DNA of 64,000 bases from Conchocele bisecta. Lineage: Eukaryota; Mollusca; Bivalvia; Lucinida; Thyasiridae. Position 1 is the first letter of the stretch; the number at the start of each line of letters is the position of its first letter. The translations under genes were made by a program, and so were the position numbers. Under the pieces are notes generated by a model. The model ran no database searches and had not been told where the DNA came from. It saw only the letters and a program-made list of their open reading frames with translations. Shown piece by piece: positions 56,922 to 64,000 of the stretch. The stretch lies in contig CM055279.1 of NCBI GenBank assembly GCA_029237695.1, forward strand, positions 6,714,323-6,778,322, given 5' to 3'.

Positions 56922-57998
56922 CAAACTTAACGTTGGGTAAATGTCTTATAACTTCTGTTAACCTTTAATGGAACACCTTGTTATTTCATACATGCATTCC
57001 TCAGATGACCCTCTATCATGCTGTAGCAAATCCATTACCCACCACCCAACCTTTACCCCAAGGTCAAGGTCACAAACTTAGCACATTCATAAACTTAACG
57101 TTGGGTAAATGTCTTATAATATCTGTTTCCTTTCATGGAACGCCTTGATATTTCATACATGCATTCCTCAGATGACCCTCTATCATGCTGTAGCAAATCC
57201 ACAAACCACCACCCAGCCCTTACCCCAAGGTCAAGGTCACAAACTTAGCATGTTCATAAACTTAACGTTGATGTAAATGTTGTGTAACTTCTGTTTCGGT
57301 ACAGGGAACGCTTTGATATTTCATACATGCATTCATCTGATGAAACTCTATCGTGCTATAGCGAATCCATGACCCACCGCCCACCCCAAATGTCTTATAA
57401 CATCTGTTTCCTTTCATGGAACACTTTGATATTTCATACATGCATTCCTCAGATGAACCTCTATCATGCTGTAGCAAACCCACAACCCACCACCCAACCC
57501 GAAGGTCAAGGTCACAAACTTAGCACGTTCATAAACTTAACGTTGGGGTAAATGTTGTTTAACTTCTGTTTATTTACAGGGAACGCTTTGATATTTCATA
57601 CATCTGATGATCCTCTATTGTGTTACAGCAAATCCATGACCCACCCCCACCCCTTTCCCCAAGGTCACAAACTTAGCACATTCATACATGCATTCCTCAT
57701 GTGAATAGCTATCATGCTGTAGAAAATCACCAACTTAGTGTGTTCATAAACTTAATTTTGAGTTAAATTTTGTTTTACTTCTGTTTTCAGGGAGCGCATT
57801 GATATTGCATACATGCATTCATGCTATAGCAAACCCACGAACCACCTTGCACCACTGACCCCAATGTGAAGGTCCACTGCACGCCCCTTATCCCAAGGTC
57901 AATTATATATAATATTCATGTTTTTTTATACAACTGTGCCAAGTTTGAGTGAAGGTTGCCAACAGGCGAGCTTCGTTGTCTTCTGACAACTCTTGTTA
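56821..57998 (+). mobile_element. HINE with (GTCGGC)n microsatellite
   Basis: The 5' end TTTTTAGCTCGCCTGCACGA has a TGCACGAAGTGCA hairpin. (GTCGGC)n at 56869-56919 is followed by about six core units of about 165 bp, the later ones shortened (AACTTAACGTTGGGTAAATG at 56927 and 57090 and a related phrase at about 57257; CCCCAAGGTCAAGGTCACAA). The 3' end is CAGGCGAGCTTCGTTGTCTT, a GTTGTCTTCTGACAAC hairpin, then TCTTGTTA. AGCTCGCCTG and CAGGCGAGCT are an exact inverted pair. Confidence 0.85.
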
Positions 57999-58269
57999 TG
58001 TCTGCACTGCGCATGCTCAGCGTTTTCATCGGACACGTTTAAACGTTTTGTATCCCTTCGCATAGTTTCAGGAAAACCCGTTTTGCGTTTTCGTTTCAAT
58101 GCGCAGGTGCATTGTCTTTGAAGAAACCCTACAAATGTACGTCATTTGCATTGGATAAGAAAACCAAAAAACGGGAAACGCTTTTAACTTGGTACAAACA
58201 ATAACAGGAACACACGCTTTCAACGTTTGCAAGCGGGAATGCGAAGATTTGATTGAATGTAGGAATACA

Positions 58270-58995
58270 GGAAAGGCAATTTTGGACCACGTGACCACGT
58301 GTGGAGCACGTTTAGACCGCGTTTGGAGCACGTTTGGACCATGTTTGGATCACGTTTGGACAAGGTTTGGATCATGTTTTGACCACGTTTGAAGATTACC
58401 ACATTTGAAGCTGGTTTAGACCACATGACCACTTCGTTTACACAACGTTTGGATCACATTTGAAGCATATTTGGAGTGGACCACGTTTGGAGGAAGTTTG
58501 TTGTACGTTTGGACCACGTTCGTACCACGTTTGTAGTGGACCACGTTTGGAGCACGTTTGTTGTACGTTCGGACCACGTTTGTACCACGTTTGTACCACG
58601 TTTGAACCACGGTTCTAGTGGACCACGTTTGGATCACGTTTGGACCACGTTTGGATCATGTCTGGACTTTTCGGATCAAATTCGAACCACTCTTGGACCA
58701 CGTCTGGACCACCGTTTGGACCAAGTTTGGACCACGTTTGGAGTGGACCACGTTTGGCAGTGGACCACGTTTGGACCACGTCTGGACGACTTTTCGGACC
58801 AAGTGTGGACCACGTTTGGAGCAGACCACGTTTGGACCACGTCTGGAACACTTTTTGGACCAAGTTTGAACCACGTTTGGAGTGGACCACGTTTGGACCA
58901 CGTTTGGACCACATTTGGACAACGTTTGGACGGCATTTGGAGAGTACTACGTTTGGATCACATTTGGACAACGTTTTGACCACTTGTGGCCCACG
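58270..58995. repeat. 11-bp minisatellite, about 65 units
   Basis: The unit is GTTTGGACCAC, with variants GTTTGGATCAC, GTTTGGAGCAC and GTCTGGACCAC and a recurrent spacer GTTTGGAGTGGACCAC. Open frames on both strands (58416-59200, with WTTFGPRLDHVW-like repeats) are products of this array. Confidence 0.9.
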
Positions 58996-59019
58996 TTCAA
59001 TTATAGTTGCCAAGTGGAA

Positions 59020-59316
59020 CACAACCACAAACCCTTTAACAATTCGTTTTCACGAATTAACAATTCGTTCCCTCAATTTAACAATTGGTTCCCACGAAAT
59101 AACAATGTGTTCTCATGGGGACGAATTGCTAATTCGTGGGAACGAATTATTGTATCGTGGGAACGAATTGTTAATTCGAGAGAACGAATTGTTAAATTGA
59201 GGGAACGAATTGTCACTTCGTGGGAACTTTAATTCGTGGGGAGAATTGTTAAATTGAGTGAACAAATTGTTATTTCGTGGGAAAAAAATCCATGTCCCCT
59301 GAGGGGCTCTGTACAA
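59020..59316. mobile_element. Palindrome-array element, right part
   Basis: About ten units of AACGAATTGTTAATTCGTGG type end in AAATCCATGTCCCCTGAGGG and GCTCTGTA, the right terminus of the element at 43967. The left terminus is absent, and the 11-bp minisatellite ends just upstream. Confidence 0.75.
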
Positions 59317-59400
59317 ATGTGTATCGGTGTTCGTGATTGCAATGCACACATGCATGTGTATCGGTGTTCGTGATTGCAATGCACACATGCATGTGTTTCA
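59317..59400. repeat. 37-bp direct duplication
   Basis: ATGTGTATCGGTGTTCGTGA with TTGCAATGCACACATGC occurs twice in tandem. Confidence 0.85.
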
Positions 59401-59414
59401 GTGCTCGTACATCG

Positions 59415-59745
59415 GAATTACAGTGGAACATTTCTAAACCGGACACCTTGGGGACCTCCCAGGGTGTCCGGTTTAGAAAGGTTCCACTGTGGACATCCCA
59501 GGGTTTCCGGTTTAGACAGGTTCCACTGTACTGGGGACTTCCCAGGGTGTCCGATTTACAGAGGTTCTACTGTACTGGGGACTTCCCAGGGTGTCCGGTT
59601 TACAGAGGTTCTAATGTACTGGGGACCTCCCAGGGTGTCCGGTTTAGAGAGGTTCCACTGTACTGGGGACCTCCCAGGGTGTCCGGTTTAGAGAAGTTCC
59701 ACTAGAGACCTCCCAGGGTGTCCGGTCTAGAGAAGTTCCACTGTA
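59415..59745. repeat. 44-bp tandem repeat built from transposon ends
   Basis: The first part is CAGTGGAACATTTCTAAACC with its mirror GGTTTAGAAAGGTTCCACTG. Units of TTCCACTGTACTGGGGAC with CCCAGGGTGTCCGGTTTAGA then repeat at 59521, 59565, 59609, 59653 and 59697. The unit is one arm of the pogo/Tigger-like hairpin seen at 45274 and 61914. The 105- and 122-codon frames here are repeat products. Confidence 0.85.
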
Positions 59746-59759
59746 GTACCAGTTTACGT

Positions 59760-59895
59760 CCGGACTACGGAAGTAGCTTTTGCAGCATTAGATGGAATAA
59801 TCCCAGTTTTACAAGCTGATCCAATTTGATTAATGAAATTGCATTGTGTACATTGATTTCCTTTCATCCAATTCGGAATGCCTATTTAACCAATT
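59760..59895. other. Spacer, nothing recognised
   Basis: No feature was found. Confidence 0.3.
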
Positions 59896-59900
59896 AAACA

Positions 59901-60190
59901 CGCATATCAGCATTTCCATAACCAATTTTTTTCTGAGAAAAAAAATAGCATAAAAAATAAAAATGTGTTTTCACCATGGCGATACTAGGACTGCTGGGTT
60001 GTTTCAATTTTCAAAGTATCAGATGTTCTATATTGTTGAACGCAGCAAGATAGGAAATTCGATATTTATGTACCTACATGGGTGCAAATAGAAACAACTA
60101 ATATCTTCAACTAAACCACTTTACACAGGGTCATGATGAAAACACATTTTTATTTTTTATAGCAATTTTTAAAAAAATCCCGATATGCCC
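59901..60190. mobile_element. 290-bp MITE-like inverted repeat
   Basis: The arms include AAAAAATAAAAATGTGTTTT and AAAACACATTTTTATTTTTT with TAGCAT / ATAGCA beyond. The outermost CGCATATCAGC and CGATATGCCC are weakly paired. Confidence 0.6.
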
Positions 60191-60191
60191 T

Positions 60192-60691
60192 TTAAAGGTA
60201 CATGCCCACGCAGTAGGTTATAATATAGAGATACCGATACTTTTGTATATTCTGTACGTAGGACATTTTCTGGCAAAGTAAACATTCATTCACCATTACC
60301 CCACGTATTGATTGACATTATTATACATTTTATTTTACACGGATATCAGGGGCGATAACCGTGTTTCCTTAAAATGTTAAAGGACATTGCTATTTATTAT
60401 CTGTATTTATTTTTTGATGTGCAATGGTCATACTTTATAATCTGTCGAAAATATTATTTTTTCAGGTGACACATTTCATTAGTATAAATAAGTAAACAAT
60501 ATCATGCCTCATTTGCATATGAAAATAGCCTGATACCAACGCGCGTCACTATCAGTAAAATAAATATTACTAAATGATTATATCTGTTTTCTGGGCACTT
60601 GCAATTTTTAGAACTGGTGGAATAGTGACACAATTATACACTTATTTAATTCCTATAAAGAAAATTTTGTTCTTACTGAGTGGGTATGTAT
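60192..60691. mobile_element. Element C, unsplit copy
   Basis: TTAAAGGTACATGCCCACGC starts it and TACTGAGTGGGTATGTA ends it. Length is about 500 bp. The body includes ATCAGGGGCGATAACCGTGT and TTCATTAGTATAAATAAGTA. This is the unsplit reference for the nested copies at 640, 10985 and 53649. Confidence 0.8.
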
Positions 60692-60696
60692 ACAGA

Positions 60697-61121
60697 CCCC
60701 TATACTAGCTGTGTTTGCAAACAGTGTAGATCCTTGGGGTCGTTTCACTAAACTTCGTACGACTAAAATGTTCGTAAGTGCAAAATTATGATAGTCTGTA
60801 AATTTCACATTAACACTGTTTTCTTGTAAACAATTGTTGGATTTACATTCATTGAGCATAGGATGCATATGCAGCATATGCTCAATAAATGTAAATCCAT
60901 CAATTAAAATTTCCAGGCGATACTAATTTTGCACTTACGAACATTTTAGTGGTACGAAGTTTATTGAAACGGCCCCCAGATGAGCCGGCTCGGGTCGAGC
61001 ATTTTCATCAGGATCTGCACTTTCTGCAAGTAATTTCATATTTTGTAAATAATAAAACGCACCCTTTTCGTAAATGGATTAGTCTATTTTGTGACGATTA
61101 GACTGGGGTGAAATGGTTAAC
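60697..61121. mobile_element. Family B MITE split by a family A MITE
   Basis: The left part ends TTTGCAAACAGTGTAGATCC. The right part resumes AGATGAGCCGGCTCGGGTCG and ends GGTGAAATGGTTAAC. Joined, this matches the intact family B copy across TAGATCC/AGATGAGCC. Confidence 0.8.
60736..60977. mobile_element. Family A MITE inside family B
   Basis: GGGGTCGTTTCACTAAACTT ... GAAACGGCCCCC with the central ATGCATATGCAGCATATGCT palindrome. It sits at the CAG of GATCCAGATGAG in the intact family B sequence. Confidence 0.85.
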
Positions 61122-61139
61122 TTGCATGTAAATCCCCAG

Positions 61140-61322
61140 GAGGTCCCCAGTGTGTCCAGTTTGCAGATGTTCCACTGTAAATGTGAGCACTTCATGACAC
61201 ATTATAGTGTAATCATGAAAAGTCATTGTAATATATCATAGATAAATAACGGCGAAACACATCTAAGGTAAACATCAGATTCTATATTTTCCCGAGTGTC
61301 CAGTTTAGTGGGGTTCCACTGT
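61140..61322. repeat. Dispersed pogo/Tigger-like ends
   Basis: GTGTCCAGTTTGCAGATGTTCC (split: GTGTCCAGTTTG, CAGATGTTCC) at about 61151, and GTGTCCAGTTTAGTGGGGTT near 61297. Both end at CCACTGTA. Confidence 0.5.
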
Positions 61323-61420
61323 AATTGGGAACCTCGGCATTTGGTTGATCAGTTTGTTCATATAGAATGAAAATGGCGATGCATGTGGAAATTCTGCGTA
61401 TACATGTATTACTATATGTA

Positions 61421-61607
61421 CAGAGCTCCAGTTAAGGTGCGTAATTTCGAGGTAAATTTCTTATTTCTCCATCAAAAATGGCAAGTTGGGAGTGCTTTAG
61501 AATCGTCTCAATGAGACGATTCTAAAGGACTCCCAACTTGCCATTTTTGGTGAAGAAATAACAACATTTCTCCCGAAGTTGGTCAAATTACGCACCTTGG
61601 AGCTCTG
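61421..61607. mobile_element. 187-bp hairpin element
   Basis: The ends CAGAGCTCCAGTTAAGGTGC and GCACCTTGGAGCTCTG. The central perfect arms AATGGCAAGTTGGGAGT and ACTCCCAACTTGCCATT enclose TTTAGAATCGTCTCAATGAG plus its mirror. Confidence 0.8.
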
Positions 61608-61799
61608 ATGTACAGTCAAACATGTGAATAAAGGCCAGCCATGGGAAGTGAAAATCATTTATGTAATACATTGTACTTAAGTAATCGGGAAATCAAAAGT
61701 GTGGCTGTTATAGACAGTGAATTACTATTCGGAGGTGATTTTTAGTACAGGTTTGACTGTACATGTAAGTGGTTTGCTTCTTTTTTCTTGCAGTGATAT

Positions 61800-61992
61800 A
61801 CAGTGGAACCCCTCTAAACCGGATACCAAGAAAACACCATTGATCTTATTGTTGATGAGTTGATCGCATAGCACACACCTATCGCTCAGTACGATCAAAT
61901 GCCTGATTTACATGTACAGTGAAACCTCTGTAAGCCGGACACCCTGGGGACCCTCCCAGGGTGTCCGGTTTAGAGAGGATACTCTGTAGTCA
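61800..61992. mobile_element. Pogo/Tigger-like hairpin and a single end
   Basis: CAGTGGAACCCCTCTAAACC at 61801 is a lone end. ACAGTGAAACCTCTGTAAGC with GGACACCCTGGGGACCCTCC and CCGGTTTAGAGAGGATACTC at 61916-61988 is a short hairpin with the same ends as 45274. Confidence 0.6.
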
Positions 61993-62189
61993 GAAATGAC
62001 CGTACATGTATAAACGATATATGTATTGTATATTTTAATACATTGCATATTGGTATTATTACTTATGTGATCATTTAATAAGATACTTATTAAACTTGTG
62101 TACTGATTGTATAGTAAATGAGGCTATGCCGAGTTTAGTATTAAATCAATCAATGAGTTTCATGAATGGAGGACCTTAAATCAATGATC

Positions 62190-62265
62190 ACGGTTCGTCC
62201 GCATGTACAGGAGATAATCCGCGATAGTTAGCGAGTGGATTATAATCGTACATGCGGACGAACGC
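62190..62265. repeat. 76-bp inverted repeat
   Basis: The arms ACGGTTCGTCCGCATGTACA and GTACATGCGGACGAACG. A related, more decayed inverted repeat occurs at 62960-63028 (GTTCGTCCGCATGTACGA / TACGTGCGGATGAAC). Confidence 0.7.
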
Positions 62266-62451
62266 GATATTATTGTGTTATCGCATCCTCATGTCCATAC
62301 ATTACCCACGTGCTGTATAAATGTAGAAACAAAGCTGGAAAATGTATCAAAGATGTGATAAGTTAATATGAAGCACGGTACCTGATTTGAAAATGAGGCT
62401 AGAGCCTGAACTCATTTATTATAGGAATGAATGAAGTTGAGGATGAGTTTC

Positions 62452-62813
62452 ACTATAGGAATGAATGGCCTTTTTGTGGAATTTATCGGGGTATAAACTT
62501 GGAAAAATCGCGGGATTACTGGACGAAGGCCGGAAGGCCTCGTCCAGTATTCCCGCGACTTTTCCAATTTTATATCCCCGATAAATTCCACAAAAAGGCC
62601 ATTCATTCCTTATAATTCCAGCATTTGAAATAAGTTCATCAAGAAAATGTGTTTATTTTCCGTTTTCTTAAGGATTATTTTAACTGCGCCTCACGGTTAC
62701 GGAAAGTATTTCGGCGTGGGAGTTTACTGGGATATAAATTTTGGACAGAGACTTGCTACGGGCCAATCAAATGTTAGGGAATTGTGTAAATATGTTTGTG
62801 CTGGAATTATTCA
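62452..62813. mobile_element. Family G element, copy 2, inverted
   Basis: The palindrome comes first (62454-62618, AATGAATGGCCTTTTTGTGG ... CCACAAAAAGGCCATTCATT). It is followed by TTCCAGCATTTGAAATAAGT, ACTGCGCCTCACGGTTACGG and GGGCCAATCAAATGTTAGGG. It mirrors 54393-54745 over its whole length. Confidence 0.75.
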
Positions 62814-62959
62814 AGTATAATTTGTAAATACATAATTTATATGCACTCTTTTCTTTATCCTAGTTGCAAACATTTCGTGGAAACACTCTGTGTTTCAAAA
62901 TAATGATTATTATTATTATTATCTTTGATACATTTTCGAGTGTGATAACACAGTTAGAT

Positions 62960-63028
62960 TACGTTCGTCCGCATGTACGATCGATATCGAGCTTGTGGAT
63001 TATCTCCTCATACGTGCGGATGAACCGT
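62960..63028. repeat. Decayed inverted repeat related to 62190
   Basis: The arms GTTCGTCCGCATGTACGA and TACGTGCGGATGAACCG, with GTGGATTATCTCC shared with the copy at 62190. Confidence 0.6.
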
Positions 63029-63135
63029 GATCTAAGTGCGACTTGAAGTCCAAGGCAAGATTACCGCAGCCAGTAGTAGTAGTGTATAGCCTGTATACTT
63101 GCACACAGGAAGCAAACCGGCAGACTTGCAACATC

Positions 63136-63345
63136 CGGCTTAGCACAGCGTGTCACGCATATGTATCACTACGCCATGTTGCCTAGCAATGATAGAAACT
63201 GACAAATGAACATGACTTATTATGGCACTCAGTGTGAACCGCAGCACTAATCCAATGTCCGGAATACGGCGCTTCACGCACATGCATCCCTGCGCCATAT
63301 TGATGCCTAGCAACGACTGACACTTGAGCATGACGTATAGTAACA
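63136..63345. repeat. About 123-bp direct duplication
   Basis: GCGTGTCACGCATATGTATC ... GTTGCCTAGCAATGA at 63147 and GCGCTTCACGCACATGCATC ... GATGCCTAGCAACGA at 63270 are diverged tandem copies. Frames on the minus strand (63140-63374) come from the same bases in two phases and are not supported as genes. Confidence 0.65.
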
Positions 63346-63349
63346 CGTG

Positions 63350-63660
63350 GTATGTACACTAACAATAATGTCATGTCCGTAGTCGTGATTGCGTGCAGTA
63401 ATCTAATTACTCATCTTCATTCTGGGGTTACGTGTTGCGTTTTAAATAGAAATAACCACCAACAGTGGCGGAATCGATCGAAATATGGTTCCAACCAGCG
63501 CGATTTGTATATTGTCCGATTCTTGATTGCCAAGTACTGACATGACCGCAGGCATTCGACATACTTACTGTCTGTTCCACGTTTTGTGCCGACGAACTTT
63601 TGGCCATTAAACACATTAAATCTAAAAAATATTTAAAACAAAGTACTTTTTCATCAATAA
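63350..63660. other. Spacer, nothing recognised
   Basis: Short frames (62-65 codons) overlap on both strands, with no support. Confidence 0.3.
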
Positions 63661-63662
63661 CA

Positions 63663-63967
63663 AAAAAGTCACCCTCCCTAATAAAAATTAGTTGATGAAA
63701 TTCGTCAAATATTGATTTTATTTTGAAAAAACAATTTTCCTATGGGAATTTAACATGGGGGCTAAAAATTGATTTTTTTAAATATTTTTTTTATTTGAGG
63801 ACCGATTTTCAAAATAGAACTTTTGTTTTCTTTATTACATCATTTTCAAGCTATCTCGACAGGTTTCGGGGTCATGTTAAATTCCCATAGGGAAATCGTT
63901 TTTTCGCAATGAAATCAATATTTGATGGAATATCATCAAACAAAATGTTTTGGGAGGGTGACTTTTG
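63663..63967. mobile_element. Long-TIR MITE related to 11003
   Basis: AAAAAGTCACCCTCCC and GGGAGGGTGACTTTT are the ends. The body AAATATTGATTTTATTTTGA, TATGGGAATTTAACATGGGG and ACCGATTTTCAAAATAGAAC matches the inner half of the 11003-11584 element, but the ends differ. The element is complete, just inside the window edge. Confidence 0.75.
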
Positions 63968-64000
63968 TTATTTGTGAAAACGTACTTACATTTAAATATT

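Noticed and set aside
58416..59200. Several 80-190 codon frames with tryptophan, histidine and valine repeats
   Set aside because: They are translations of the 11-bp minisatellite in different phases and strands.
59337..59705. 122- and 105-codon frames with repeated GTSQGVRF-like peptide
   Set aside because: They are translations of the 44-bp tandem repeat.
1..64000. Bacterial operons, phage or integrated virus genes
   Set aside because: No ribosome-binding-site-led gene strings and no recognisable viral or phage protein in any frame. Base composition and transposon content are animal-like.

Overview
The window looks like repeat-dense nuclear DNA of an animal, most likely a bivalve mollusc. 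The evidence is indirect. There are several elements with a (CCGT)n or (GTCGGC)n microsatellite followed by tandem core units of about 165-170 bp, which resemble the 'pearl'/HINE elements known from bivalves. There are also many families of small inverted-repeat transposons, with low GC and AT-rich spacers. The species cannot be named from the sequence alone. I recognise no intact protein-coding gene, rRNA, tRNA, CRISPR array or autonomous transposase or reverse transcriptase. Nearly all longer open frames are by-products of tandem repeats or MITE arms.

Layout. 1-1.2 kb: a 100-bp hairpin MITE, a Harbinger-like MITE (family A), and an older element C split by a family B MITE. 1.2-7.6 kb: the 5' end of a HINE running into a 53-bp satellite of about 5.7 kb. 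7.6-13.4 kb: a long hairpin, a HINE inside a palindrome-array element, an element C copy split by a long-TIR MITE, and an element H copy. 13.6-16.5 kb: one HINE expanded to about 16 units of about 169 bp. 16.5-22 kb: families B, D and others, a 425-bp MITE and a 5'-truncated HINE. 22-37.8 kb: lower repeat density, holding a possible exon or pseudogene (22.3-22.7 kb), a HINE inside a family B MITE (24-25 kb), SINE-like family F copies (25-32 kb), a degenerate tandem field (32.9-33.6 kb), family E MITEs, and a possible first exon on the minus strand (37.3-37.4 kb). 37.86-43.44 kb: an 18-bp satellite of about 5.6 kb. 43.5-64 kb: further MITEs, an inverted pair of family G copies, two more HINEs with microsatellites, an 11-bp minisatellite, a 44-bp tandem repeat built from transposon ends, and a partial long-TIR MITE at the right edge.

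How the parts relate. The elements are nested, so a relative age order can be read. Element C is interrupted by families A and B and by a long-TIR MITE. Family B is interrupted by family A and by a HINE. The HINEs share one architecture: a 5' hairpin, a microsatellite, tandem core units that mostly carry TCAAGGTCA, and a 3' hairpin followed by a TCTTGTT- or TCTAGTT-like end. Each family has its own pair of matching inverted subterminal repeats. Parts of both large satellites, and part of one HINE array, carry dense 1-5 base indels that look like unpolished long-read consensus errors rather than biology. Family letters A-H are labels made for this report.
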